Part shown: one piece after another, positions 8,100-18,315 of the stretch
How positions within the stretch are numbered: the stretch's first letter is position 1
Layout of the letters: each line of letters begins with the position of its first letter
Assembly (NCBI GenBank): GCA_002171475.2
Contig: NHEX02000014.1
Span: forward strand, 4,131-36,779
Length of the DNA stretch: 32,649 nucleotides
Direction of reading: 5' to 3'
Source: Flavobacteriales bacterium TMED96
GTDB lineage: Bacteria; Bacteroidota; Bacteroidia; Flavobacteriales; Flavobacteriaceae
Program-made: the position numbers and the translations under genes
Notes under the pieces: model-generated
What the model saw: only the letters and a program-made list of their open reading frames with translations
Told to the model about the DNA's origin: nothing
Databases searched by the model: none

Positions 8100-9986
8100 A
8101 TGTGTGGAATTGCGGGATATTTTGGTAACAGTAAGAGTCAACTTCAAGAATTAAAAAATTATGGTATAGAGTCAATTAAGCACAGAGGACCAGATAGCAA
8201 CGGAATAATGCATTGGGAAGATAAAAATTGTCTCTTTTTGCACACCAGACTTGCAATTAGAGATCTAAGTCCAACAGGTGCACAGCCAATGACTTCAAAA
8301 GATGAAAGATATACTATTGTTTATAATGGGGAATTATATAATACTCAAAACGTCAAAGAAAAGTTCTTGGGACCAAAATATAACTTAAGAGGTTTATCAG
8401 ATACGGAGATTATATTAGAATCTTTTGCAAAGCATGGAATAAAAATTATAAAAAGCCTGAATGGAATTTTTGCATTTGCTATTAGAGATAATTTGCAAAA
8501 TAAGATATATCTTTTTCGTGATCCTTTAGGAGTCAAACCTCTTTATTATTCTTATAAAAAGAATAGTTTTGCATTTTCAAGCGAAATGAAAACTTTACTA
8601 TCTTGCAATCTCGTAGAAAAAAATATCAATATCAAATCAGCCAAATGTCATGTAAGATTTATGTGGTCTCCAGGCGAAGAAACAATTGTTTCAGATATCA
8701 AAAAACTTCTTCCAGGACATGGTATAATTATAAATAACGAAAAAGAGATTGAAAAATTTCATTATAAATCATTTCAACCCTCTTTAGAAAAAATGACATT
8801 GAAAGAATCAGATATTATTGAACAATGTAAGGAAAAAATAGAAAAAGCAGTAAAAAGGCAACTAGTTTCTGATGTACCTGTAGGATTTTTCTTGTCTGGA
8901 GGCGTAGATTCGTCTGCCATAGTATCAATCTCTAATAATATATTAAACGAAAAGCTTGAGTGCTTTACAATACATGATGACGATTTAAATGAAAAATCAA
9001 AAGATGGATTTACTAGTGATTATAAATATGCCCAAATTATGGCAGATTACTTGGATGTAAATCTAAACACTATTAGTACAAAAAATACAATATCTCAAGA
9101 TTTAGAAAAAATGATATATTTCATGGACGAACCTAATGGAGATCCTGCCTGTCTTAATACATATTATATTGCAGAATACGCAAAAAAAATGGGTATAAGT
9201 GTTCTAATCGGAGGAACAGCCGCAGATGATATATTTACGGGCTATAGGAGACATACAGCAATAAAATTAGATAGTTATATTAATTATATACCAAAAAAAT
9301 TAAGGAAATATTTATCAAACAGCTCCACATACCTAGATACAAGGAATGCAAGCCAACGAAGAATAAAAAAATATTTAGACAATATCCAGAACAATGATAA
9401 TCAACGAATAATAAATTATTTTAATTGGCTTGATAAAGATATTGTATCAAATTTATTTATTGATAAATCAACAAAATATGATGGTGAAATTTATTCATCG
9501 ATAGATACCCTCCCAAATGAAACTAAAAAATTAGATAAAATGTTACACATAGAACGTCTTCATTTTTTAGCTGACCACAATTTAAATTATTCAGATAAAA
9601 TGGGGATGGCTCATGGAGTAGAAGTTAGGGTCCCATATTTAGATCATGATTTAGTAGAATTTACTTTAAAAGCTCCTCATCATTTATTACAAAAAAAATA
9701 TTCAAATAAATGGCTTTTAAAAGAGTCAATTAAAGACTATATACCCAAAAGCATAATGAATCGACCAAAGACAGGTTTTGGAGCCCCTTTAAGAGCATGG
9801 CTATCAACAGATTTACTAGACTTAAAAAATGATTTATTATCAAATGACCAAATTAAAAAGGATGGGATATTTGATCCCTTGGCAGTTTCAAAATTAATTA
9901 AAAAAGATGCAGATGGTTATATCGATGGTTCATATAGTATTTTTGCAATAATGTGTATTAACTTGTGGATTAGGAAGTTTATGTAA
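8100..9986 (+). CDS. asnB: Asparagine synthase-like glutamine amidotransferase, copy 1
   Basis: The 628-residue protein begins MCGIAGYFG, so after Met removal Cys2 is the class II glutamine amidotransferase nucleophile; HTRLAIRDLSPTGAQPM (48-64) and NGELYN (76-81) complete that site. The synthetase half has the PP-loop SGGVDSS (266-272), where ATP activates the acceptor carboxylate. True asparagine synthetase makes Asn from Asp. In O-antigen loci, homologues such as Francisella WbtH amidate uronic acids, and the location here in a glycan cassette favours that kind of role (inference). It is about 75 residues longer than E. coli AsnB. Its stop overlaps the next start by one base (TAATG), indicating translational coupling. 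Confidence 0.92.
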   Translation: MCGIAGYFGNSKSQLQELKNYGIESIKHRGPDSNGIMHWEDKNCLFLHTRLAIRDLSPTGAQPMTSKDERYTIVYNGELYNTQNVKEKFLGPKYNLRGLSDTEIILESFAKHGIKIIKSLNGIFAFAIRDNLQNKIYLFRDPLGVKPLYYSYKKNSFAFSSEMKTLLSCNLVEKNINIKSAKCHVRFMWSPGEETIVSDIKKLLPGHGIIINNEKEIEKFHYKSFQPSLEKMTLKESDIIEQCKEKIEKAVKRQLVSDVPVGFFLSGGVDSSAIVSISNNILNEKLECFTIHDDDLNEKSKDGFTSDYKYAQIMADYLDVNLNTISTKNTISQDLEKMIYFMDEPNGDPACLNTYYIAEYAKKMGISVLIGGTAADDIFTGYRRHTAIKLDSYINYIPKKLRKYLSNSSTYLDTRNASQRRIKKYLDNIQNNDNQRIINYFNWLDKDIVSNLFIDKSTKYDGEIYSSIDTLPNETKKLDKMLHIERLHFLADHNLNYSDKMGMAHGVEVRVPYLDHDLVEFTLKAPHHLLQKKYSNKWLLKESIKDYIPKSIMNRPKTGFGAPLRAWLSTDLLDLKNDLLSNDQIKKDGIFDPLAVSKLIKKDADGYIDGSYSIFAIMCINLWIRKFM

Positions 9987-12079
9987 TGAAAAAGCTCATA
10001 CAGCATATTAATGATGGTAAAATTGAACTAGTAGACTGTCCTAAACCTTCAATTGGAAAACAAGAAATTCTTTGCGAAACAAAATGTAGTTTAATTTCTT
10101 CTGGAACGGAAAGAATGTTGCTTGACTTTGGTAAGTCTAATTTTTTACAAAAAGCTCTAAAACAAAAAGATAGAGTCAAAGATGTTTTCAATAAAATTAA
10201 TACTGATGGACTAATTCCTACAATAGAAGCTGTAAATCACAAATTAAATACTCCAATACCTTTAGGATATTCAAATGTAGGAAGGGTTATTTCCATTGGT
10301 TCAGAAGTTAAAAATTATCAAATAGGTGATAGAATTGTTTCTAATGCCTGTCATGCAGAAATTGTTACAACACAGAAACATCTCAGTGCAGTAATTCCGG
10401 ACAATGTTTCAGATGAAACAGCATCTTTTACAGTAATTGCTAGCATTGCTATGCATGGAGTAAGATTAGCAAATGTTACACTAGGAGAAACTGTGGCTGT
10501 TGTAGGATCTGGCCTTATAGGTTTATTAACAATACAGATATTAAAAGCAAATGGATGTAATGTTATAGCGTATGATTTTGACAAGAAAAAGTTAATGCTA
10601 GCAGAAAAATTTGGTGCACAAAGTTTTTTACTTGATAATGAAGGGTCGGGAAAGAATTTTGCTTTAAATCATACGAATGATATAGGAGTTGATAAAACCA
10701 TTATCACAGCTTCCACTAAAACTAGCGAACCAATTAAATTAGCTTCCAAAATTACAAGGAAGAGGGGAAAAATAATTCTTGTTGGTGTAGTAGATATACA
10801 TTTTGATAGATCAGATTTGTATGAAAAAGAAATTAGCTTTCAAGTATCGTGCTCGTATGGTCCGGGAAGATATGATAATAACTATGAAAATCAAGGAATA
10901 GACTATCCTATTGGATATGTCAGATGGACTGAACAGCGTAATTTTGATGCTGTCTTAAGATTAATGAGTGAAGGAAAAATTGTCACAAATGATTTATTAA
11001 CTGAAAAGTATAAGTTTAATGATGTTAACAAGGCTTATGACTCCCTATTAACTTCCAAAAATATTATTAGTATACTTTTAGAGTATTCCTCAAATAGTGA
11101 AAAGAAAATTGATGATATTGTCCAGATAGAAGAAAAATCATTTATCAAAACAGACCCTATAATATCTGTTGTTGGTTGCGGTAATTATACGCAAAGAAAT
11201 ATTTTACCTTTATTGAAAAAAATGAATTTAAACCTTGATACGGTAATATCTAAGGAAGGATTAAGTGGTACTATTAATGGTAAAAAGTTTGGATTTTCTA
11301 ATTCCTCTACAAATCTTGAGAAAACTTTAAATAAATCTTTATCAAATACTTTTTTTATTACCACAAGACATAACTTACACTCTGAAATTGCTAATGAATG
11401 TCTTAAAAAAGAGAAACATATTTTTTGTGAAAAGCCATTAGCACTTTCAATGGAAGAATTAAATGAAATTAAAGAAAACTACAAAAAATCTAATAGTAAA
11501 ATAATGGTTGGTTTCAATAGAAGATTTTCTACTTTGACAACTAAAGCAAAACAATTATTAAAAAATTGTCATTCTCCTAAAAGCTTTATATTTACGTTCA
11601 ATAGCGGATTTATACCTGCAGATCATTGGGTGCATGATAAAAAAATTGGAGGCGGAAGAATAATAGGAGAGGCTTGTCATCATATTGATTTAATGAGATT
11701 TCTTTGTGGAGAAAAAATTATAGAAATAGATACATCTTTCCTTAAGAATGGTCAATTGGATACGGCTATAATAACTTTGAAATTTGAAGATGGTTCTATA
11801 GGCTGTATTAATTATTTTTCTAATGGAAATAAATCTCATGCTAAAGAAGATATCAAGATTTTTTGTGAAGAAAAAATATTGCATTTAGATAACTTTAAGG
11901 CTTTATACGGTTATGGCTGGAATAATTTTAAAAAACTAAAATTATTTTCTCAAGATAAAGGTCAAGAACAATGTTTAATCGAATTTATTGATTCTATTAA
12001 AAATGGCTCTCCATCACCAATACCTTTTGATGAAATTTATGAGGTAAGCAAATATTCCATTAATGCTGCGAAAAATTAA
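9986..12079 (+). CDS. Two-domain oxidoreductase: medium-chain dehydrogenase fused to Gfo/Idh/MocA domain
   Basis: The 697-residue protein is a fusion. Residues 1 to about 365 are a medium-chain dehydrogenase/reductase: CSLISSGTE at 34-42, LGYSNVGRVISIGSEV at 93-108 and the NAD(P)-binding GSGLIG at 174-179. The catalytic-zinc GHE motif reads GYS, so the zinc site looks lost. Residues about 392-697 are a Gfo/Idh/MocA domain with VVGCGNY (395-401), CEKPLAL (481-487) carrying the conserved lysine, and GGGRIIGEACHHIDLMRFL. This architecture is known in exopolysaccharide clusters, often beside a heparinase-like gene as here, but its substrate is unknown to me. It may oxidise, reduce or epimerise a sugar or sugar nucleotide (inference). 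The 3' end overlaps the next gene by 17 bases. Confidence 0.9.
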   Translation: MKKLIQHINDGKIELVDCPKPSIGKQEILCETKCSLISSGTERMLLDFGKSNFLQKALKQKDRVKDVFNKINTDGLIPTIEAVNHKLNTPIPLGYSNVGRVISIGSEVKNYQIGDRIVSNACHAEIVTTQKHLSAVIPDNVSDETASFTVIASIAMHGVRLANVTLGETVAVVGSGLIGLLTIQILKANGCNVIAYDFDKKKLMLAEKFGAQSFLLDNEGSGKNFALNHTNDIGVDKTIITASTKTSEPIKLASKITRKRGKIILVGVVDIHFDRSDLYEKEISFQVSCSYGPGRYDNNYENQGIDYPIGYVRWTEQRNFDAVLRLMSEGKIVTNDLLTEKYKFNDVNKAYDSLLTSKNIISILLEYSSNSEKKIDDIVQIEEKSFIKTDPIISVVGCGNYTQRNILPLLKKMNLNLDTVISKEGLSGTINGKKFGFSNSSTNLEKTLNKSLSNTFFITTRHNLHSEIANECLKKEKHIFCEKPLALSMEELNEIKENYKKSNSKIMVGFNRRFSTLTTKAKQLLKNCHSPKSFIFTFNSGFIPADHWVHDKKIGGGRIIGEACHHIDLMRFLCGEKIIEIDTSFLKNGQLDTAIITLKFEDGSIGCINYFSNGNKSHAKEDIKIFCEEKILHLDNFKALYGYGWNNFKKLKLFSQDKGQEQCLIEFIDSIKNGSPSPIPFDEIYEVSKYSINAAKN

Positions 12080-13889
12080 TTTATATCAAAAAATTCTTAC
12101 CATATTAAAGCTTGGGCCGCGCAGTCTACTAACTCTTTTAATATATAAATTAAAGCTTAAAATATTTTTAAACCCAGTAGCTAACAAGTCAGTTCAACTA
12201 GAACTAAATGATTTTTTTTATGACAATTCAAAGCTATTTGAAAAAGATTATCAAATAGCTAATCTTTGGTCTAATAATATATCTATGTATGGTTATAATT
12301 TAGAAGGTACAAACACTAAAACTCCCCCAATTTGGCATAAAGACTATTTACTAAATGAAGAATATAATTATCAAGAATATTATTGGAATAAAATTATTTT
12401 CAATAACATAAAAGACCTAAAAAATATTTGGGAATTATCAAGATTTGACTGGTCAATATACTTTGCGCAAAGAATCGCTTTAGGAAATAAAAAAGATTTA
12501 TCAAAATTAAATGAATGGATCAAGAATTGGCATGAAAATAATCAACCCTACAAAGGAATTAACTGGATTTGTGCGCAAGAATCATCTATAAGATTATTAA
12601 ATTTAATTTCAACTTCTATAATTCTAAATAATCATAAAAAACTAAAACACGATTTAAAGCAATTACTAAAAATTCATTTAGATAAAATTTACCATACGAT
12701 AGAGTATGGTATTGCACAGAATAATAATCATGGATTAATAGAGGCAGTTGCACTGTTATCTGGTGGAATAGTTTTAAAACATAACAATTCAAATGGAGCT
12801 AAATATATAGTAAAAGGTAGAAAAGTTATTAAAGATAGGGTTAAAAAATTAATTTTTAATGATGGAGGTTTTAGTCAGTATTCAATGAACTATCATCGAC
12901 TTATGCTCGATGGATTATCAATTGGAAAAATAGTTACTAAAAAATTTGATGAAAATGGTTTTGATAAAGAAACGGATAAAAAAATACAAGACGCTATATT
13001 TTTCATATATAATTTTACACAAGAAAAAGATGGCTTATGCCCAAATATTGGCAACAATGATGGAGCCAAATTGATACCTCTTGATAGTAGCCCCTATAAT
13101 GACTTTAGACCATCTATACAACTTGCAGCACATTTATTTCATGGATACTCGCTATTTGAGAATAACAAATATAATAATTCAAAAAGCTTATGGATGGGAA
13201 TAAAAATTAATGAATTTCATTTTTCAAAAAAGGTAAGCATGCTATACAAAAATAGTGGTTTAGCTATCTTGCGAAATAACAATTTTAAAATATATTTTAA
13301 ATATCCTTCTTTTGATTTCAGGCCATCACAAGCAGATAGTCTTCATCTGGATCTAAATATTAAAAATACCAATATTTTATGCGATGCAGGTTCTTATTCA
13401 TATAATGAAGATATAGAAAAAAACTATTTTAGGGGGGCAAAAGGACATAACATACCTGAGTTTGATAATAAAGATCACATGAGAAAATTGAGTAATTTTT
13501 TATATATGGATTGGTTATACTCGAAAAATTTGTTTTACAATTTTGAAGAAAAAAATTTACAAAAAATAGAATGTTCAATAAAAGATTATAGATCAATAAA
13601 ACATAGAAGAAAAATAGAATTATCAAATGATAAAGTTATTATTACAGATGTCTTTAATGAACGCTTCTTTAATGGAATACTTAGATTTCGACTAAATAAT
13701 ATTTGTAACACAAAATGGAATTTTTACAATAAAAAAGTTGAAAATAAATATGCAACTCTTACATTCAATAAAAATATAATGAAAAGGAATGGATGGAAAT
13801 CTGATTCTTACATGAAAAAAGAAAAAATTGATGTTGTAGAAATTGATATTAATCCAAATGATAAAATTGTCACTACAATTACTTTCTAA
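12063..13889 (+). CDS. Heparinase II/III-like polysaccharide lyase family protein
   Basis: The 608-residue protein has an N-terminal alpha-helical toroid with IWELSRF (122-128) and NNNHGLIEA (220-228), and a C-terminal beta-sandwich with DAGSYSYN and YFRGAKGHN around residues 440-465, the usual heparinase II/III signatures. Members cleave uronic-acid glycans by beta-elimination. Copies in polysaccharide clusters may act on the cluster's own product, and a uronic acid polymer would fit the dehydrogenase and AsnB homologues nearby (inference). I see no standard signal peptide; the N-terminal 35 residues are basic and hydrophobic (LGPRSLLTLLIY). The start overlaps the upstream gene by 17 bases. 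The 3' end overlaps the convergent amidotransferase gene by 4 bases. Confidence 0.88.
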   Translation: MLRKINLYQKILTILKLGPRSLLTLLIYKLKLKIFLNPVANKSVQLELNDFFYDNSKLFEKDYQIANLWSNNISMYGYNLEGTNTKTPPIWHKDYLLNEEYNYQEYYWNKIIFNNIKDLKNIWELSRFDWSIYFAQRIALGNKKDLSKLNEWIKNWHENNQPYKGINWICAQESSIRLLNLISTSIILNNHKKLKHDLKQLLKIHLDKIYHTIEYGIAQNNNHGLIEAVALLSGGIVLKHNNSNGAKYIVKGRKVIKDRVKKLIFNDGGFSQYSMNYHRLMLDGLSIGKIVTKKFDENGFDKETDKKIQDAIFFIYNFTQEKDGLCPNIGNNDGAKLIPLDSSPYNDFRPSIQLAAHLFHGYSLFENNKYNNSKSLWMGIKINEFHFSKKVSMLYKNSGLAILRNNNFKIYFKYPSFDFRPSQADSLHLDLNIKNTNILCDAGSYSYNEDIEKNYFRGAKGHNIPEFDNKDHMRKLSNFLYMDWLYSKNLFYNFEEKNLQKIECSIKDYRSIKHRRKIELSNDKVIITDVFNERFFNGILRFRLNNICNTKWNFYNKKVENKYATLTFNKNIMKRNGWKSDSYMKKEKIDVVEIDINPNDKIVTTITF

Positions 13890-15721
13890 AGTTCTATATC
13901 ATTTAAATCAATCCAACTAGCAAATGTTAAAATCTTATAGAGTAAAAATCCGTTATCTTTTCTGTCCATACAATGTTCGTTGAAGAGTTTTTCTATTTTA
14001 CTAACATTAAAAAAATATGACATTTTTGAAGAGGAAAGAACGGAATCAACAAATCTATCTTTAAGTTCATTTTTTAACCATGACTTGTATGGAACCCCAA
14101 AACCTCTTTTTTTAGATTTAAAAATTTGTGTATTAAATTTATTTTCAAATGTTTTTCTTAACAATAATTTAGAGTTGAACAATTTAATTTTATCTGCAGC
14201 TTTAATTCCTGAAACATATTCAAAAATATCATTATCCAAAAAAGGTACTCTAATTTCAATACCATTTGCCATTGTTGATCTATCAACTTTTTCAAAAAAT
14301 ATATCAGGTAAAATAATTTGGGAATCCATATAGAATAACTTATCTAAAGAAGGTTTTTCATTTGACATCGATTCAAGTATTTTTTTATATCTATTAATTG
14401 CTGTATCAGAAAATTTAACATCATCAAAAAATGATTTATTCATATAGGAAATATTTTCATCTGGATTTTTATCTTCGCATAATAAATATGCAAATCTTTC
14501 GTAATCATTTTTTTTATTTAATGCACTACTTAATCTTTTAAAAGTTCTTGAAAATGGCGATCCTAATTGGAACATATATTTTAAAATAGATCTATACTTT
14601 ATAATTTGATATCTATTATATCCACCAAATAGTTCATCTCCCCCATCTCCCTGGAGAACAACTTTAATGTTGTTAGGTAAATTTTTAGTCATCAAATAAA
14701 GGGGGATATTGGCTGCGTCTGAAAATGGTGTGTCATGATGGTACATCATTTTTTGAAAAGTTTCATCAACGTTAAAATCTTGAATTTCAAAAATTGAATG
14801 TTTTACATTTAATTCCTTGGCAATTTTTTTTGCAAATAAAATATCTTGCTTATTATAATCTCCAAACTTTGCTGTAAAACATGTGATATCCTTACCTATA
14901 TATTTTGACATATATGCAACAATTGATGAATCTATACCACCGCTTAAGAAAATACCAATATCAACATCGCTAATAGTTTGTCTTTTAATGCTTTTTTCAA
15001 ATAAAGAAAATAGAACTTGCGAATCAAAGTTTGTTTTTTTGATTAATGAAATATCATAATATTTTTTTAAAAAAAATCTTTCGGTTGTTAAATCTATTTT
15101 TAAAAAATGTCCTGATTCTAATTTTTTAATACCTTGATATAATGTATTTTCTCCTAGTGTATTACCGTAAAATAGGAATTCACTTATTGCATTCTTGTTT
15201 ATTTTTTTTTCAACAAAATTACAACTTAAAATACCTTTTATCTCAGATGAGAACATAAATGACTCTGAATCTTGATAGAAAAATAAAGGTTTTATTCCAA
15301 AACGATCTCTACATAAATAAACTACTTTTTTCTTTAAATCATGAATAGCAAATGCAAACATTCCATTAAACTGATTTATACAATTAATACCAAATTTTTC
15401 ATACATTTTTAAAACAATCTCTGTGTCTGAATCGGTATTAAAAGAAAAAGAACCATCAGAAAAGTATTTTTTCTTTAGCTCCTTAAAATTATATATCTCA
15501 CCATTAAATACGATGTGAATTTTTTTATCATTACTAGACATTGGTTGGTTCGCCTTATCTGAACAATCAATAATAGCTAATCTATTGTGACCAAGGGCAA
15601 CATTCTCATTAATAGAATAATTACTATTATCAGGGCCACGATGATGCTGACTCTTGACCATAGCAGAAATAAAAAAATCATTTGAATTTTTTTGACTTAT
15701 TATACCTGAAATGCCACACAT
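13886..15721 (-). CDS. asnB: Asparagine synthase-like glutamine amidotransferase, copy 2
   Basis: The 611-residue protein starts MCGISGIIS with the Cys2 nucleophile. It has HNRLAIIDCSDKANQPM (45-61), NGEIYN (73-78), CRDRFGIKPLFF (137-148) and the PP-loop SGGIDSS (260-266), plus GDGGDELFGGYNRY and DRSTMANGIEIRVPFLDN in the synthetase half. It is clearly diverged from copy 1, so this is not a recent duplication. It is the last gene of the minus export cassette, starting 4 bases after the polymerase stop. Amidation of a uronic acid in the repeat unit, as proposed for WbtH-like proteins, is more likely than bulk asparagine synthesis because of the context (inference). A 9-T tract at 15192-15200 is in frame. 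Confidence 0.92.
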   Translation of the reverse strand: MCGISGIISQKNSNDFFISAMVKSQHHRGPDNSNYSINENVALGHNRLAIIDCSDKANQPMSSNDKKIHIVFNGEIYNFKELKKKYFSDGSFSFNTDSDTEIVLKMYEKFGINCINQFNGMFAFAIHDLKKKVVYLCRDRFGIKPLFFYQDSESFMFSSEIKGILSCNFVEKKINKNAISEFLFYGNTLGENTLYQGIKKLESGHFLKIDLTTERFFLKKYYDISLIKKTNFDSQVLFSLFEKSIKRQTISDVDIGIFLSGGIDSSIVAYMSKYIGKDITCFTAKFGDYNKQDILFAKKIAKELNVKHSIFEIQDFNVDETFQKMMYHHDTPFSDAANIPLYLMTKNLPNNIKVVLQGDGGDELFGGYNRYQIIKYRSILKYMFQLGSPFSRTFKRLSSALNKKNDYERFAYLLCEDKNPDENISYMNKSFFDDVKFSDTAINRYKKILESMSNEKPSLDKLFYMDSQIILPDIFFEKVDRSTMANGIEIRVPFLDNDIFEYVSGIKAADKIKLFNSKLLLRKTFENKFNTQIFKSKKRGFGVPYKSWLKNELKDRFVDSVLSSSKMSYFFNVSKIEKLFNEHCMDRKDNGFLLYKILTFASWIDLNDIEL

Positions 15722-15725
15722 CTTT

Positions 15726-16994
15726 TTAATATTTCCTTGAAATTTTTGTGAAAATTAAATCTATGAAATAAAATAAAGCAATTATCATGCTTATAAGAAA
15801 AATTTGCTGAAAAATTAATACAAAATCATAGCTTATTGAAAATGAAAAAACATAAATTAACAAACTGTTCATAAGATAAAAATTTTTATTAATTGAAAAT
15901 AGTTTACCAAAAAATATTCCAAAAAATATTAAGCCTATATAAGAAAAATTTAAGAAGGTTTCCGTTATTATGCTTCCTCTAAATCCACCTCCGATAAAAT
16001 ATATTTCAGGATAGTAATATTTAACGAAGTTCAACGAAAATACATTACCAGTTCTTTCAACAAAAAAACTAGGTAATGAATCATAAAGTGATGAGAAAAA
16101 AGTACCACTGAAATCAACTAATATATCATTATAAATATTATAATGGATAAGATGTACTCCTAGAAATTCAGTATTACCAGGCCTTAGCCAATTAATTAAA
16201 TTAAATTCACTCAAAAATTCCAAAAAAGCGATATTGCTAGAAACACCTCTTGTTAATGGAAGAAATAATATAAAAAATACTACAATGATTGATGGTATAA
16301 TAATATTTGATTTTAAAAAATTAAATGAAAATCGATTTTTCATTAAGTAAAGAATTGGTAAAATTCCAACCAACCATCCTCTTCTATTACCAAAAATTAG
16401 TATTTCTAATAAAGCAAAAAGTAAAATCATAATACCTACGGTTTTATTTTTTTTATCAAATAAAGATGTATAAATAATGCTTAGTACCATGAACATTATT
16501 TTAGCAAAATCAAAAATTTTATTAGGATTATCATATGAATCAATCCTATTAAACAGATTAGATCCTGAAAGTATTGCGATGAAATAATTAATAATCAAAA
16601 TACCTACAAGAAAAAAGATGGAAAAAAATAAAGATTCTTGTTTAAATAGATTTTTTAACTGATCATTTATTTTTTGTAGTGAAGTATCATTTTTTTCTAT
16701 TATCATAATAAGATAAAATGAAGAAAAAAAGAGTGTAGCTTTAATAGTGTAGTCAATTACAGAAGCTATCTCAACTCTACTATTCTCCCAAAAAAAAACG
16801 TCAGCAGGTCCTGCAAGAATATATAATGCAGATATAATTGAAAAAATAACTCCAACATTTAGGCCTCTTATGGTATATATATAGCAAATTGCATAAAGAT
16901 GAAAAAGAAAAAGAGAAATAAACTTAATATAATAAAACCCATTCATAGAAAAAGAAATCATACATAGCAGAAAAAAATATATATAAAAATGCAT
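15726..16994 (-). CDS. wzy: Wzy-like O-antigen/polysaccharide repeat-unit polymerase
   Basis: The 422-residue protein has about eleven hydrophobic membrane segments and no soluble domain. Polymerase-like features are IFGNRRGWLVG (200-210) in a cytoplasm-side loop, a long periplasmic-type loop between about 260 and 335 with RPGNTEFLG, and GGGFRGSIITETFLNFSYIG (335-354), which resembles the conserved Gly-rich/TExxxNFGxxG block of oligosaccharide repeat-unit polymerases. Wzy joins lipid-linked repeat units at the periplasmic face of the inner membrane. It lies directly behind the flippase (TGATG overlap of one base) and the Wzz homologue, the standard Wzx/Wzy set. Primary-sequence conservation in this family is low, so the call rests on topology, the block above and context. 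A 9-A tract at 16790-16798 is in frame. Confidence 0.82.
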   Translation of the reverse strand: MHFYIYFFLLCMISFSMNGFYYIKFISLFLFHLYAICYIYTIRGLNVGVIFSIISALYILAGPADVFFWENSRVEIASVIDYTIKATLFFSSFYLIMIIEKNDTSLQKINDQLKNLFKQESLFFSIFFLVGILIINYFIAILSGSNLFNRIDSYDNPNKIFDFAKIMFMVLSIIYTSLFDKKNKTVGIMILLFALLEILIFGNRRGWLVGILPILYLMKNRFSFNFLKSNIIIPSIIVVFFILFLPLTRGVSSNIAFLEFLSEFNLINWLRPGNTEFLGVHLIHYNIYNDILVDFSGTFFSSLYDSLPSFFVERTGNVFSLNFVKYYYPEIYFIGGGFRGSIITETFLNFSYIGLIFFGIFFGKLFSINKNFYLMNSLLIYVFSFSISYDFVLIFQQIFLISMIIALFYFIDLIFTKISRKY

Positions 16995-18220
16995 CAGATT
17001 TTAATTTTTTTAATATTTGATAGTAAAATAAATCCATAAATAAATAAGAAGGGGTATAAGAAAACTATGTCTAAAAAAATACTTACTGATAAAAATAACA
17101 AAATTTGAAGTGCTATTTTGAAAAACCAAGTAAAAGAAATGCCCACTTTTTTTGAATATGTATACAATAAATGTAAGTCAACAAATCGGGAGAAAAGGAA
17201 AACATATGAAAAAAATTCAACTGAAAAATCTTTAGTATATAGATTCACGATAAGAATGGACAGAAGGAGATATAAAAAATAATGATTTCTTTGTTCTTTA
17301 AAATCACCCTCAATATTCAGTCCTATTATTGTTATAAAACCTAAGCTAACTAAAGGAATTGTCAATAAACTGTTGGTAAAAACAACATGATTAGGATTAT
17401 CATAAAGAAAAGGGAGATAGACCCCTTGAAATACAATTGATAAAGTGGATATCAAAATAGCAAAACTAAAAACTACATAAATTAAAATTTTAAAATCATT
17501 ATTACGTAAACCTGATTTAACAAAAACTGGATAAAGCACAGTTCTAAAAATGCTAAAAATTACATAACTTTTTACAACAAGATCTCTCAAGCTAGTGTAT
17601 TCACCATAATCACTAAGGCTTAGATAATTATAGATAAATAACTTATCAAATGATGCTATAAAAAAAACGACTACATAAAAACCATAACTAGGAATTGCCT
17701 TACCAATGTACTCTTTAATAATATCCTTATATTTTAAAAAATCTATATTGAAAATATTTACATCAAGCATAAGCGATTTATAGATGAAGATTAAATAGAG
17801 TAAAACAGAAAATATAAAAATTGAGAAAATGTAATACATACTTTCGCTAGTAAAATAAGATATTAATATCATAATCAAATACAATATTGATAGTAAATAG
17901 TTTCTTGATGAATTCGAAAAATTAACTTTATTATTATATTCTAAATATCCCCATAGAGATGAAGTTGGAATAAAAATACAAATACTAACCATCAGAAAAA
18001 TAAATTTTGCAAGATTTAAATCAAAGATTATACCAAAAAAAATAAGGGCTATTAGTAAAATTATTGCAATTAAAATATTAAAAGAATGAAGGACTCCTAA
18101 AGTCTCCTCATTGTTACTTTTTAGCATATGAATAATGACTTGTCTGGATCCATCCATAGATGTCACCGAAAAATATAAAAGAAATATAAAATTTAAATAA
18201 CCATAGGCTTCGGCTCCCAC
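16994..18220 (-). CDS. wzx: Wzx-like polysaccharide flippase; 5' end probably frameshifted at a 10-nt homopolymer
   Basis: The open frame from a GTG at 18220 gives 408 residues with about eleven membrane segments and an N-terminus GAEAYGYLNFIFL, which matches the end of the first helix and loop (LGPEGYGLY-like) of Wzx/MATE-type flippases. The family therefore needs one more helix before it. That helix is encoded in the same frame up to 18304 (KIFFFLIFIAIIFASITSFF), but no ATG, GTG or TTG precedes it before a stop at 18305-18307. One base fewer in the A10 tract at 18288-18297 would join it to a TTG-started frame at 18323 (IEKSLTKDFFLIF), overlapping the wzz stop by 8 bases as other genes here do. 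Wzx moves lipid-linked repeat units across the inner membrane. Wzz lies upstream and Wzy downstream. Confidence 0.85.
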   Translation of the reverse strand: MGAEAYGYLNFIFLLYFSVTSMDGSRQVIIHMLKSNNEETLGVLHSFNILIAIILLIALIFFGIIFDLNLAKFIFLMVSICIFIPTSSLWGYLEYNNKVNFSNSSRNYLLSILYLIMILISYFTSESMYYIFSIFIFSVLLYLIFIYKSLMLDVNIFNIDFLKYKDIIKEYIGKAIPSYGFYVVVFFIASFDKLFIYNYLSLSDYGEYTSLRDLVVKSYVIFSIFRTVLYPVFVKSGLRNNDFKILIYVVFSFAILISTLSIVFQGVYLPFLYDNPNHVVFTNSLLTIPLVSLGFITIIGLNIEGDFKEQRNHYFLYLLLSILIVNLYTKDFSVEFFSYVFLFSRFVDLHLLYTYSKKVGISFTWFFKIALQILLFLSVSIFLDIVFLYPFLFIYGFILLSNIKKIKI

Positions 18221-18287
18221 ATTATTAAAAATAATCGGGATGCTAAAAAAGGAAGTGATTGATGCAAAAATGATTGCAATAAATATT

Positions 18288-18297
18288 AAAAAAAAAA
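18288..18297. repeat. A10 homopolymer at the flippase frame break
   Basis: Ten A on the plus strand (ten T in the sense of the flippase). It marks the point where an N-terminal frame starting near 18323 must shift to join the flippase frame. Nine bases would restore continuity. Confidence 0.9.
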
Positions 18298-18315
18298 TCT
18301 TTAGTTAATGATTTT

